Assembly: GCF_927312905.1 (NCBI RefSeq) | Contig: NZ_CAKMHQ010000006.1 | Span: 62,001-126,000 of the forward strand | Origin: Candidatus Nitrotoga sp. 1052 | GTDB lineage: Bacteria > Pseudomonadota > Gammaproteobacteria > Burkholderiales > Gallionellaceae | Length of the DNA stretch: 64,000 nt | Reading direction: 5' to 3' | Shown here: piece after piece, positions 38,057-48,145 of the stretch | Numbering within the stretch: position 1 is the first letter of the stretch | Layout: each line of letters begins with the position of its first letter | Translations under genes and position numbers: made by a program | The notes under the pieces: model-generated | The model's input: only the letters and a program-made list of their open reading frames with translations | Told to the model about the DNA's origin: nothing | Databases searched by the model: none

Positions 38057-41000
38057 GATGCAAACATTGGGGCTGGATTTTGTCAGCGATGATGCGCTAT
38101 CCGGATTCCGCTTGCACCGTTTGGAAGTGTTCAACTGGGGGACTTTCGATGCACGGGTATGGACGCTGAACCTCGATGGTAAGAATGCCTTGCTCACCGG
38201 GGACATTGGATCGGGGAAATCCACGCTGGTGGATGCAGTCACCACTCTGTTGGTTCCGGCGCAGCGTATCGCTTACAACAAGGCTGCCGGTGCTGACAAC
38301 AAAGAGCGCACGCTGCGCTCCTATGTGCTTGGGCATTACAAGTCCGAACGCAATGAGGTGAGTGGAACGGCAAAGCCTGTAGCGCTGCGCGACCATAATT
38401 GTTACTCGGTTATTTTGGGTATTTTTCATAACGCGGGCTATGACCAAACGGTGACGCTGGCACAGGTGTTCTGGATGAAGGATGCCCAGGCACAGCCTGC
38501 GCGCTTCTTTGTCTGTGCAGAACGGGCGTTGTCGATTACGACTGACTTTGCACATTTTGGTTCGGATATCGTTCAGCTCAGGAAAAAACTGAGAGGAATG
38601 GGCGCGGAAATATTCGACAGCTTTCCACCCTACGGGGCATGGTTTCGGCGTCGCTTCGGCATTGACAACGAACAGGCTCTGGAATTATTTCACCAAACCG
38701 TGTCGATGAAATCGGTGGGTAACCTCACGGATTTTGTACGCAGCCACATGCTGGAACCATTTGACGTTGCGCCGCGCATCACCGCTTTGATTGGCCACTT
38801 TGATGATCTTAACCGCGCACACGAGGCCGTGCTGAAAGCCAAGCGGCAAGTTGAGATGCTTGCCCCTCTGGTTGCAGACGGAGATCGTCATGCGTCGCTG
38901 GTTGCATTAGTCGATGAGTTTCGCGCTTGCCGCGATGCGCTCAGTTCCTACTTCGCTGGATTGAAACTCGGCTTGTTGGAAAAACGCGCAGCTAACTTGC
39001 TAGAGGAATGGACACGACAAGACATCCAGGTCAAACGTGTTGAAGCACAACGTGATGCACAGCGCGTCGAAGTGGCTGAGCTCAAACGCAGCATTGCTGA
39101 CAACGGCGGAGACCGCGTGGAACGGCTGACGATAGAGATCAACAAGAAGGATCAGGAGCGTGAGGTGCGTGAACGCAAGGCGCAGCGTTACGCTGAGCTG
39201 GTGCGCGCTGTTGCTGAAAGTCCCGCAGATGATGAGGACGGATTTTTGCGGCAACGACAACGATTTATTACATTGACTGAAACCACGCGGGCGAGAGACG
39301 CCAGCTTGCAAAACAATCTGACTGAGCACAGCGTGAGCTTGCGTCAAGGTAAACAAGAGCATGACGCGGTGACTGCCGAAATCAAGAGTTTGAAAGCGCG
39401 ACTCAGCAACATTCCATCGGAACAAGTGGCCATGCGGGCTGCCTTATGTAAAGCACTCAACTTGTCTGAAGAGGAGATGCCCTTCGCTGGCGAGTTGCTC
39501 CAAGTACATGAGGACGAGCGTGACTGGGAAGGCGCGGCCGAAAGACTGCTGCGCAGCTTCGGCTTGTCCTTGCTGGTGCCGGATGAACGCTATGCAGCGG
39601 TCGCTGAGTGGGTTGATAAAACGCATTTGAAAGGCCGTTTGGTTTATTTCCGTATACGTCAGAATTCTCGGATTGAATTGCCCAGCCTGCACCGCGACTC
39701 TTTGGCGCGCAAGTTGGCGATTAAGCCTGACTCTGCTTTTTACGATTGGCTGGAACGTGAACTGGCACACCGTTTCGACGTGGCCTGCTGCATCACTCAA
39801 GAGCAATTTCGCCGCGAGACGCGGGCTATCACTCGTGCAGGACAAATCAAGGCAGGGGGTGAGCGGCACGAGAAAGACGACCGCCATCGGTTGGATGATC
39901 GTAGTCGTTACGTGCTGGGCTGGACCAACGCAGCCAAAATCGCTGCGCTTGAAGATAAAGCCAGAAATTTGGAGAAACGCCTTGGCGAGGTGGGCAGCCT
40001 TATTGGAAAGATCGAATCAGCTCGTAGGGAGCTTCAAGCGTTCATCACGGTGCTTTCGAAGCTGGAGGTGTTTGCCGATTTTCGTGAAATTGACTGGCGA
40101 CCCCTTGTACAAGAGGTTGCGGCATTAACCGATGAGAAACAAAGGCTGGAATCGGCTTCCGATGTGCTAAAGCAACTGGCTGACCAGTTGAGTGTGATGG
40201 AGGCAACATTAATAGCCACGGAAGGACTGCTTGAAGAACACAAAGACAAGCGATCCAAAGCTGAGCAGAAAAAAATAGATGCCGAAGCATTGCGGATGCA
40301 AACGCAAGCAATACTTGATGAACCGGCATATGCAACTCATTCAGCGCGTTTTGAGCGCCTTGACACGATCCGTGGCGAGGCGTTGGGCGAGCATCAGCTC
40401 ACGGTTGAGTCTTGTGATAACCGTGAGCGAGATTTGCGTGATTGGTTGCAGGCCAAGATCGATGCAGAGGATGCAAAACTCAAACGTTTGCGCGACAAAA
40501 TCATTCAAGCGATGGCAGCCTACAAAGAGGCATTTAAATTGGAAACCTCAGAGGTGGATGCCAGCATCGAAGCCGCTTTTGAATATCGCGCCATGCTTTA
40601 TGCGCTACAGGCCGATGACTTGCCGCGTTTTGAAGCGCGCTTCAAAGAATTGCTGAACGAAAATACAATCCGCGAAGTCGCGAACTTCCAATCGCAGTTG
40701 GCGCGCGAGCGAGAAACGATCAAGGAGCGTATCGCGCGCATCAACGAATCGCTAACAGGGATCGACTACAACACGGGGCGCTACATACAACTTGAAGCTC
40801 AGCCTACGCCGGATGCCGACATCCGCGATTTTCAAACTGAACTGCGCGCCTGTACTGAAGGGGCAATCACTGGTTCAGACGACAGCCAATATTCAGAAGC
40901 AAAATTCCTGCAAGTGAAGCTTATCATCGAGCGTTTTCGCGGACGTGAGGGTGTCTCTGAGCAAGATCGACGCTGGACAACTAAAGTAACCGATGTGCGC

Positions 41001-41423
41001 AACTGGTTCGTGTTCGCAGCCAGCGAACGTTGGCGCGAGGACGGCAAGGAGCACGAACATTATTCTGATTCGGGCGGTAAATCGGGCGGACAAAAAGAGA
41101 AACTGGCTTACACCATTCTTGCCGCGAGCTTGGCCTATCAGTTTGGTCTTGAATGGGGGGCAGTACGATCTCGTTCCTTCCGGTTCGTGGTGATCGACGA
41201 AGCTTTCGGACGAGGCTCTGACGAGTCCGCGCAATATGGCTTGCGCTTGTTCGCCCAACTCAACTTGCAACTCCTGATTGTCACGCCCTTGCAGAAGATT
41301 CACATCATCGAGCCTTTCGTGTCCAGCGTCGGCTTCGTCCAAAACGAAGATGGTCGCGCCTCCAAACTGCGCAATCTTTTGATTGAGGAGTATCGCGCAG
41401 AGAAGGCAAGAGTTTCGGGATGA
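38049..41423 (+). CDS. jetC: Wadjet SMC-like ATPase JetC
   Basis: The start at 38049 ([11 protein letters not shown]) overlaps jetB by 8 bases; an upstream in-frame Met at 37983 would lie deep in jetB and is unlikely. 1124 residues, MukB/SbcC-like. Walker [10 protein letters not shown] is near residues 51-59, with very long coiled coils in between. The signature [12 protein letters not shown] and Walker [16 protein letters not shown] lie in the last 120 residues. It loads on DNA and extrudes loops with JetA and JetB, selecting small circular DNA. All ATPase motifs look intact. Confidence 0.95.
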   Translation: MAEMQTLGLDFVSDDALSGFRLHRLEVFNWGTFDARVWTLNLDGKNALLTGDIGSGKSTLVDAVTTLLVPAQRIAYNKAAGADNKERTLRSYVLGHYKSERNEVSGTAKPVALRDHNCYSVILGIFHNAGYDQTVTLAQVFWMKDAQAQPARFFVCAERALSITTDFAHFGSDIVQLRKKLRGMGAEIFDSFPPYGAWFRRRFGIDNEQALELFHQTVSMKSVGNLTDFVRSHMLEPFDVAPRITALIGHFDDLNRAHEAVLKAKRQVEMLAPLVADGDRHASLVALVDEFRACRDALSSYFAGLKLGLLEKRAANLLEEWTRQDIQVKRVEAQRDAQRVEVAELKRSIADNGGDRVERLTIEINKKDQEREVRERKAQRYAELVRAVAESPADDEDGFLRQRQRFITLTETTRARDASLQNNLTEHSVSLRQGKQEHDAVTAEIKSLKARLSNIPSEQVAMRAALCKALNLSEEEMPFAGELLQVHEDERDWEGAAERLLRSFGLSLLVPDERYAAVAEWVDKTHLKGRLVYFRIRQNSRIELPSLHRDSLARKLAIKPDSAFYDWLERELAHRFDVACCITQEQFRRETRAITRAGQIKAGGERHEKDDRHRLDDRSRYVLGWTNAAKIAALEDKARNLEKRLGEVGSLIGKIESARRELQAFITVLSKLEVFADFREIDWRPLVQEVAALTDEKQRLESASDVLKQLADQLSVMEATLIATEGLLEEHKDKRSKAEQKKIDAEALRMQTQAILDEPAYATHSARFERLDTIRGEALGEHQLTVESCDNRERDLRDWLQAKIDAEDAKLKRLRDKIIQAMAAYKEAFKLETSEVDASIEAAFEYRAMLYALQADDLPRFEARFKELLNENTIREVANFQSQLARERETIKERIARINESLTGIDYNTGRYIQLEAQPTPDADIRDFQTELRACTEGAITGSDDSQYSEAKFLQVKLIIERFRGREGVSEQDRRWTTKVTDVRNWFVFAASERWREDGKEHEHYSDSGGKSGGQKEKLAYTILAASLAYQFGLEWGAVRSRSFRFVVIDEAFGRGSDESAQYGLRLFAQLNLQLLIVTPLQKIHIIEPFVSSVGFVQNEDGRASKLRNLLIEEYRAEKARVSG

Positions 41424-42598
41424 GTTGGACAAGACCGAGAGACTTCCGTACTCAGCTAGAAAAGCTATGGGAACGAGGGGATATGTTGTCCAGCCTTGTC
41501 ACGGGGGAATCACTGTTCCCGCGACGTTTGATACTCAAGTGTCCCACCTCGGCTGAGATGGCTGATCGCTTTGACGAGGTTCGTGCCTGGGTCGGAGAGA
41601 TTCGAGCCGCTCCGCACTGCCGGGTGGAGACGCGGGAGTTCAAGCACCGCATTTTCGGGACGAACTCCGTTCCCGCCGAGGTGTGGGTCGATAGCTTCGA
41701 TGTTGCCGCAACATTCATATCCAAGCGCAAAGATGCTGCCCGATTTGTTGCGTTGATAGCGGAAACAAAACAGTCCCAGCCGAAGCTGCTGGGCTGGCTG
41801 GCAAGATGTCCCATGCGCGCGCTGGCTTTAGCAGATGATTGGAGCCGGTTGCTGGCGATTGTCGTTTGGATGCAGGCTCATCCTAGACCAGGCGTGTATC
41901 TGCGACAGGTCGATATTCCAGGCGTTCACAGTAAATTCATTGAAGCGTATCGCAGCGTGCTGACTGAGTTGTTTGATATGGTTTTAGATCCCGAAACAGT
42001 TGATTTTACCGCCTCTGGCGTGAGCGGATTTGCAACGCGCTATGGATTCCGCGACAAGCCGCTGCGCATTCGTTTTCGTTTGCTTGATCCCAATCAAATT
42101 CCATTGGCACACGTACAAGACATCACTCTTGATGCCGCGAGCTTCGCTCAACTCAATCCTATGGTTTCACGGGTTTTCATTGTTGAAAATGAGATCAATT
42201 TTTTAGCCTTTCCGCTGCTAAAGGACAGCTTGGTAATCTTCGGTGCGGGGTATGGATTTGAAATGTCGAGACACGCCAATTGGCTATCACGCTGCCGCAT
42301 TTATTATTGGGGTGATATTGATACACACGGATTCGCAATTCTCGATCAACTACGCAATCAATTCGCGCACGTGGAATCGTTACTGATGGATCGAGCCACT
42401 TTACTTAAATTCGAGCCGCTCTGGGGTGAGGAAGAGAAGCAAACGCTGCGCGACTTGCCTAGACTAACCTCCGAAGAGCTTTCTCTTTATAACGACTTGC
42501 GTGATAACCGGATACGTAAAAATATTCGGCTTGAGCAAGAAAGAATCGGCTTTAAATGGTTCGAAGCTGCATTGAAAAGGCTCTCGGATATTCGATGA
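41420..42598 (+). CDS. jetD: Wadjet nuclease JetD (DUF3322/DUF2220, Toprim)
   Basis: 392 residues. An N-terminal DUF3322 arm (about 1-190) is followed by a DUF2220 Toprim domain. The Toprim acid is in [12 protein letters not shown] (E256) and the DxD is in WGDIDTHGF (D299, D301). JetD cuts the DNA that JetABC has captured, destroying plasmids. It overlaps jetC by 4 bases. Catalytic residues are present, so the system appears functional. Confidence 0.94.
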   Translation: MSWTRPRDFRTQLEKLWERGDMLSSLVTGESLFPRRLILKCPTSAEMADRFDEVRAWVGEIRAAPHCRVETREFKHRIFGTNSVPAEVWVDSFDVAATFISKRKDAARFVALIAETKQSQPKLLGWLARCPMRALALADDWSRLLAIVVWMQAHPRPGVYLRQVDIPGVHSKFIEAYRSVLTELFDMVLDPETVDFTASGVSGFATRYGFRDKPLRIRFRLLDPNQIPLAHVQDITLDAASFAQLNPMVSRVFIVENEINFLAFPLLKDSLVIFGAGYGFEMSRHANWLSRCRIYYWGDIDTHGFAILDQLRNQFAHVESLLMDRATLLKFEPLWGEEEKQTLRDLPRLTSEELSLYNDLRDNRIRKNIRLEQERIGFKWFEAALKRLSDIR

Positions 42599-42709
42599 AT
42601 TGTAACAAGTGTCCTATCGTTTTGCCCGAAATTACTTGGCTACTACAATAGGGCCATGGGTTATAAGATTGATCCATTAAGAGAGTCATTTCTGAAAGGA
42701 CACAGCATC

Positions 42710-44478
42710 ATGAAAGCTAAGTGCAATTCGAGCAAATCAGTCAAGGAATCCAGGCTATCCAGAACCCATGCTCCGGCTGATATTTCACCGGTCGACTGGC
42801 AGCGCGCGTTGCGACGCCAGTTTGGGCGCGAGCAGTCGTTTGATCTGGAATGTCTTGTTGGTCTGGAATGCCTTAGAGCCGAACCATTTTTCTCGGATTA
42901 TCGTGTCGGCAATCCGCAGTCCAAGAGCAGCTATCGCGTGGCGATTTGTGGGCTGCATCCGGGCGACAATTTTTGTTCTTGTCCGGACTATGCGACCAAT
43001 GAGCTGGGTACCTGCAAGCACATCGAATTTACCCTGGCACGGCTGGAAAAGAAACGCGGTGCCAAGGCGGCGTTTGCGCGCGGCTACCATCCGCCGTTTT
43101 CCGAGTTGTATCTGAGAAACGGCTCTGGCCGGGCTATCCATTTTCGCGCCGGGACGGATTGTCCAGCGGCGGTGAGCAAGGCGGCTGTGCTGCTGTTTGA
43201 CGAGTCACGCGGCTGGGTGCTGCGTGAGAACTGTTTCGGCGAGTAGGAGCGCTTTGTCGCGGCAGTGGCGAAAACTGGCCACGAGTTGCGCGCTTATGAC
43301 GATGTGCTCGACTTTGTCGCCGGACAGCGCGATGCGGAGAGGCGGGTGGCGGCGTTGGATGGGCTGTTCCCGCGTGGCGCAGATGATCCTTTGCTGAAGA
43401 AGCTGCTCAAGGCACCGCTCTATGCCTACCAGGCCGAGGGCGCGCTGTTTGCGGTGCGTGCCGGACGTGTGCTGATCGGCGATGAGATGGGCTTGGGCAA
43501 GACTATTCAAGCCATCTCGGCAGCTGAAATTCTGGCGCGGTAATTCGGCGTATCCAAGGTGCTAGTGATTTGCCCGACTTCGCTCAAGTGCCAGTGGCAG
43601 AGCGAGATCGCACGCTTTGCCGGGCGTGAGTCGCGAGTTCTTACGGGCGGTCGGATGCAACGCCAGAAGGACTATGCGCTGGACGATTTCTGCAAGATCA
43701 CCAACTACGAGAAGCTCAAGTCCGATCTGGATTTGATTGCTTTCTGGGCGCCGGAACTGGTGATCGTTGATGAGGCGCAGCGGGTGAAGAACTGGAACAG
43801 ACGGTGGTGTTCAGTCAGTGGACGCGGACGCATGATATTGTCATCCGCCGGTTGGAGGCGCGCGGCGTGCCGTCCGAAAAACGTCCGGCGCTGATTGAGC
43901 GTTTCCACGATGATCCGGGCTGCCGGGTGTTCCTTTCGACCGATGCCGGCAGCACGGGGCTTAATCTGCAACACGCTTCCACGCTGGTGAACATGGACTT
44001 GCCATGGAACCCGGCCATCCTCGAACAACGCATCGCGCGCATCCATCGCATGGGGCACAAGCGACCGGTGCAGATCGTCAATTTTGTGTCCAAGGGAACT
44101 ATCGAGGAGGGCATGCTCTCGGTGCTGGCGTTCAAGCGCTCGCTTGCGGCAGGCGTTCTCGACGGTGGCACGGGCGAGATTTCGCTCGGCGGTTCACGCC
44201 TCAACCGGTTTATGAAAGATGTGGAGAATGTCACTGGCCACATGGGCGAGGGTGAGGCCGTCAGCCCGACGGAAGAGGCAGGCAACATGGCCGCCGCATC
44301 CGGGGCGGAGCCATCGGTAAATCCCCCTCTTTTCCGGAACGAGTACAAATTGCATTTTGCCAGATACCACAAGGCTTGCAGAGGATTTCATGTTGAATTC
44401 CACCCACTCGATTTCACGAAGACATGTTTTAATTTACACTCTTTTTCTCTTGGCTTGTTGACAAGGTTTAGAAGATGA
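42710..44478 (+). pseudogene. SWIM zinc-finger / SNF2 helicase, multiply disrupted
   Basis: A start at 42710 (MKAKCNSSKS) has AAAGGA upstream. The SWIM motif CSCPDYATNELGTCKHI is intact. An in-frame stop (TAG, 43244-43246) interrupts the gene, then the frame continues. It goes through the helicase Walker A region IGDEMGLGKTIQAISAAEIL to a second in-frame stop (43541-43543). It then runs to VDEAQRVKNWN near 43797. There a deletion removes the middle of the helicase and shifts the frame to TVVFSQWTRTHDIVI and motif VI (HRMGHKRPVQIV). The C-terminus is also cut. It cannot make a working enzyme. Confidence 0.85.
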
Positions 44479-44555
44479 TAAGTTATAACTCAATATCTTC
44501 TAAAAAAAATGAACTTCACTCTTGAAGTCATGTTACGAATTCGTAAATATGGAAT

Positions 44556-46010
44556 TCAATGGATCAAAAATAGGGCAGCGAGCCCAAGGAAAATGAAGAA
44601 GCCGCCGCTGTCGGTAATAGCGGTGAGCAATACACTGGAACCGATGGCCGGGTCGCGCCCCATACGCTGCATGGACAGCGGTATCAGCAAACCAGCCAAT
44701 GCGCCAAGGACTAAATTGAGCACCATGGCACTAGTCAAAATCACGCCAAGCAGTACACTTTTATATAGGAAGTAAGCGAACAATCCGGCTACGCCGCCCC
44801 AAATCAAGCCGTTTAGTCCGCCGATGGTGAGTTCCTTGCCAATTAGCCGCCGTGCATTAGCTTGGTTAAGCTGCCCCAGCGCCAGCGAGCGGATGATAAT
44901 AGTGGCGGTCTGGTTTGCCGAGTTGCCAGCAATGCCTGCCACGATAGGCATTAGCGCCGCGAGCGCGACAAGTTTTTCGATGGTATTTTCGAATTCGCCT
45001 ATCACGCGTGAGGCAAAGAATGCAGTGCACAGATTGAGCGCCAGCCACATCCAGCGGTTTTTTACGCTCTTCCATACCGAAGCAAAGATGTCTTCTTCTC
45101 CGCGCAAACCGGCCGTATTCAATATGTCGTTTTCCGATTCTGAACGAATATAGTCCATTACCGTATTCACGGTAACGCGACCAACCAGCTTGCCATCCTC
45201 TTCTACCACAGGTGCTGAAACTAAATCATAACGCTCAAATGCTTGTGCTGCTTGCTCCGCCTTGTCATCCGAATGCAATTTGATGGTATCGGTCAGCATC
45301 AGCTTGCTTACGGGCACTTCCGGTTCGTTCACCAACAAGCGATTAAGTGGCAATACACCCTTAAAAATATCGTCTCTATCCACTACAAATAATTGGTCAG
45401 TATGATCTGGCATCTCGTCGAAACGGCGCAGATAACGCGACACTACTTCCAGCGTGACATCCTCGCGGATGGTCACCATATCGAAATCCATCAGAGCACC
45501 TACCGCATCTTCCGGATAGGACATCGCCGCGCGCAATTGCTCGCGCTCCTCAATGGTGAGAGACTTAAATACATCGCGCATTACCGCCTGAGGCAAATCA
45601 TGCGCCAGATCGGCAATCTCGTCAGTATCAAGCTGCTCCGCCGCCTCGCGCAGTTCCTCGCGACTCATGGTGGCAATCAATGATTCACGCACTGAATCGG
45701 AGACTTCGATCAAGATTTCGCCGTCACGATCGGCCTTGACCAGATCCCATACCAGCAAACGCTGCTCGATGGGCAGAGCCTCCAAGATAAAGGCGATATC
45801 GGAGGAATGCAGTTTGCCAAGCTTATCTTGCAACTCGGCTAGATGCTGCTTGTGCAGTATGCTTCCCAACAATTCGTGACGCTCTTGGCGTGGCATTTCC
45901 TGCTTGCGCGCCAGCATCTCTACCAGAGCGTGCTTGTCTAGCAGGCTTTGCACCTGTTGCAGATGCTCCTGCACGTTTTCAGTGTAATGAGGTTCGAGGT
46001 TTTTGGTCAT
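44556..46010 (-). CDS. mgtE: Magnesium transporter MgtE
   Basis: A 484-residue MgtE channel. The N-terminal helical superhelix domain (about 35-140) is followed by a tandem CBS pair (about 145-265, including TDQLFVVDRDD and SAPVVEEDGKLVGRVTV). Five transmembrane helices follow, with the pore segment PIVAGIAGNSANQTATI. The cytosolic domains sense Mg2+ and gate uptake. Single gene, flanked by remnants on both sides. Confidence 0.95.
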   Translation of the reverse strand: MTKNLEPHYTENVQEHLQQVQSLLDKHALVEMLARKQEMPRQERHELLGSILHKQHLAELQDKLGKLHSSDIAFILEALPIEQRLLVWDLVKADRDGEILIEVSDSVRESLIATMSREELREAAEQLDTDEIADLAHDLPQAVMRDVFKSLTIEEREQLRAAMSYPEDAVGALMDFDMVTIREDVTLEVVSRYLRRFDEMPDHTDQLFVVDRDDIFKGVLPLNRLLVNEPEVPVSKLMLTDTIKLHSDDKAEQAAQAFERYDLVSAPVVEEDGKLVGRVTVNTVMDYIRSESENDILNTAGLRGEEDIFASVWKSVKNRWMWLALNLCTAFFASRVIGEFENTIEKLVALAALMPIVAGIAGNSANQTATIIIRSLALGQLNQANARRLIGKELTIGGLNGLIWGGVAGLFAYFLYKSVLLGVILTSAMVLNLVLGALAGLLIPLSMQRMGRDPAIGSSVLLTAITDSGGFFIFLGLAALFLIH

Positions 46011-46778
46011 AATGCGCTATCTGAAAGACTGCGACTATTGTAAAGAAGTTGGATGGCTGACGTGAGAAATAATCTTGACTGCACTGTGTTGGTGCTACCA
46101 ATCTGACTTGGTAAATTGCAGGGAACATAACCGAATTAATTGCAGCTATGCGTGCTCACCGAGTTGCGTAAATTTGGCATCGTGCCCAGCGATGCACGAT
46201 TCTACGGTTCTGATTCTGAAATCAATTACCAATTTAAGTCAAAAAATCGGTACATGACACATAAACCAATACTAACCTAAGTGATCAAATACATATAAAT
46301 AACACATTGCGTTTTTGGGGTTGCTTAGTGCTGCTTTGTCTCTGAGTTTTCAACTTTTAGTTCAGCTTCGAGGCTCCGCTGGATTTTCACCGAGCCGCCT
46401 TTTCTATTGAGTTAATAAACCATTCTCTGGTTTGACGATCGGAGGCGACATCCGAATAAACTTCAGCAAAAACTTAGTCTCCGACTTTTATAGACTTTGA
46501 ATTTAAGAGATTTTTTCCGTTTTCATCAATATTCACAATCATAATATAACTGGTTCCACATATACCCTCCAGTTCTCGGATGATCCAGGACATATGCGGC
46601 GTTGATGCGCGTAGCCGATATAGCATCAGAAGCGGTTGCGAATTTTCAAGCACCTCCCTCAATAAGCAGATACAACACCACAAGCTATCAATAGCCGCCA
46701 TCAAGGTTTCCGTAATATTCAGAGCGACGGATATTAGAGGAGCTACCATCTTGTCACGTAACTTCATGTGAAAAACAT
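46011..46778. other. Long gene-poor region upstream of mgtE
   Basis: 768 bases. Short open frames on both strands lack credible starts or composition. The mgtE promoter should be within the first 150 bases. A conserved leader (magnesium riboswitch type) was considered but nothing clear could be folded by eye. Confidence 0.45.
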
Positions 46779-46940
46779 ATGGATCGGACAGAACGTTTTT
46801 ACAAAATTGAACAACTGCTGATTTCACGTCGAGTAGTACCAATTTCTATCTTTCTGGAAGCGCTTGGGATTTCGCAGGCCACTTTTAAGCGTGACCTGGA
46901 TTACCTGCGTGACCGAACGCCCCCTTTCCCAACTGATTGA
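46779..46940 (+). pseudogene. N-terminal HTH fragment of a WYL-type transcription regulator
   Basis: 53 codons beginning MDRTERFYKIEQLLISRR, then SIFLEALGISQATFKRDLDY and LRDR. This is the DeoR-type helix-turn-helix at the start of WYL-domain regulators. It stops at 46938-46940, before the WYL domain. Probably truncated; such regulators are often linked to defence islands. Confidence 0.7.
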
Positions 46941-47121
46941 CCACAATGCTTGACCGTTCTCACATAAGTGGCCAATATTTTTCTGGGCTGATACGGCTGG
47001 CATTCAGCATGATTGAACTATTGATCGGTATCCCAAGTTGATCCATCAGTTTTTTTTCGCGCTATTTCTCTGCCTAATAATGAAACAGGCAAGTGCGCCT
47101 TCAAAAGGGAGTCTTCATTAT

Positions 47122-47481
47122 TTATTTCTGCATACTGAAAATCTGCACACTGATAGTTGTTAAAATATTCAACATATTCTTACCCTGCGATACCGCACCA
47201 AACTGCACCACTTCACCACTGCGTATGTCACTGATCGTTGCACGCTTTTCATTCACTGTGACTTTCGTACTTAAAGGGTTATACGCATACGTCACCCCTC
47301 CAATCACCATTTTGCTCTCATCTGCGCGGATTTCACCCACCTGGCCACTTTGCTGGACTAGATTCACTGGCGTGGCCGATGTACCGCTTTCCGACTGGGA
47401 TGTTTCAAGCAGCATCCTGGCATGCGCCAAACTACTGAAAAAAATGGCTGAAACAAATATCGCAACAAGCTGCCTCATCAT
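47122..47481 (-). CDS. Small exported protein at the end of the pilin cluster (PilY2-like position)
   Basis: 119 residues with a signal peptide ending at LAHA. The mature part is rich in beta strands (GQVGEIRADESKMVIGGVTYAY, GEVVQFGAV). It lies after pilE at the end of the minor-pilin cluster, the general neighbourhood where Pseudomonas has the small exported pilY2. Similarity to PilY2 itself is only inferred from size and place. Confidence 0.65.
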   Translation of the reverse strand: MMRQLVAIFVSAIFFSSLAHARMLLETSQSESGTSATPVNLVQQSGQVGEIRADESKMVIGGVTYAYNPLSTKVTVNEKRATISDIRSGEVVQFGAVSQGKNMLNILTTISVQIFSMQK

Positions 47482-47624
47482 TCACTCTCCTATTGAAAAA
47501 TCTGCCGCCATCTCGAACGATACAGTATGGACGGCAGTGTGTTAAAACGAACATCCAACCCGCCTGCGGCGATTAGATCAAAGTGGATAAATAGCAATCG
47601 TCCACATGCACTATGGTCTATCGA

Positions 47625-48065
47625 CTACCTTCCCCAACACGCGGCTGTCGCGGCTGTCGTGCCGCTAACCCCTTGTCCCTGTATTCCGGCATTAGTCAGC
47701 GTGTAGGTGCCGCACTCATCACCAGACATAACTCCTGTAGGTGTCGCACCAAGTATAAAAGTCTGGGCTGGCGCTGCACCATACGCTGCAGCGATGGTGT
47801 ATTTTGGTGTTGTTCCGGTTTTTGGTGAAGTCAGGTATGGCAAAGTGATAGCAGTTCCCGCGCTGTCTTGGTCATAGCGGTTAGCCGTAGTGTAATTTCG
47901 CTCAAGAAACTGAACGCTCTCCAGTAATATAGCGCGCGCCTCCGCCCGGTTTGCACGTAACACATACTGCGTGTAACTGGGATAAGCAATCGCAGAGAGA
48001 ATGCCGATGATCGCCACCGTGACCATCAGTTCAATCAGCGTAAACCCAGGCTGGCGTTTAAGCAT
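47625..48065 (-). CDS. pilE: Type IV minor pilin PilE
   Basis: The start at 48065 gives the short leader MLKRQPG followed by [20 protein letters not shown], a classic type III signal cleaved by PilD between Gly and Phe. The open frame continues to 48131 but the longer form would bury the leader. 146 residues. The C-terminal part has a disulfide-type cysteine pair (DECGTY and AACWGR), as in PilE. It follows pilY1 in the minor-pilin order. Confidence 0.9.
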   Translation of the reverse strand: MLKRQPGFTLIELMVTVAIIGILSAIAYPSYTQYVLRANRAEARAILLESVQFLERNYTTANRYDQDSAGTAITLPYLTSPKTGTTPKYTIAAAYGAAPAQTFILGATPTGVMSGDECGTYTLTNAGIQGQGVSGTTAATAACWGR

Positions 48066-48145
48066 AGCCCGCAACGCGAGCCGTGCAGATGTAACCATAT
48101 CGGCGTGTCTCTCAATCTTATGTGCTCGCATGGAACCCTCCCCGT

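Noticed and set aside
46474-46842. Minus-strand 122-residue frame upstream of the WYL fragment
   Set aside because: No start signal or recognisable domain, and it overlaps the better supported + strand HTH fragment.
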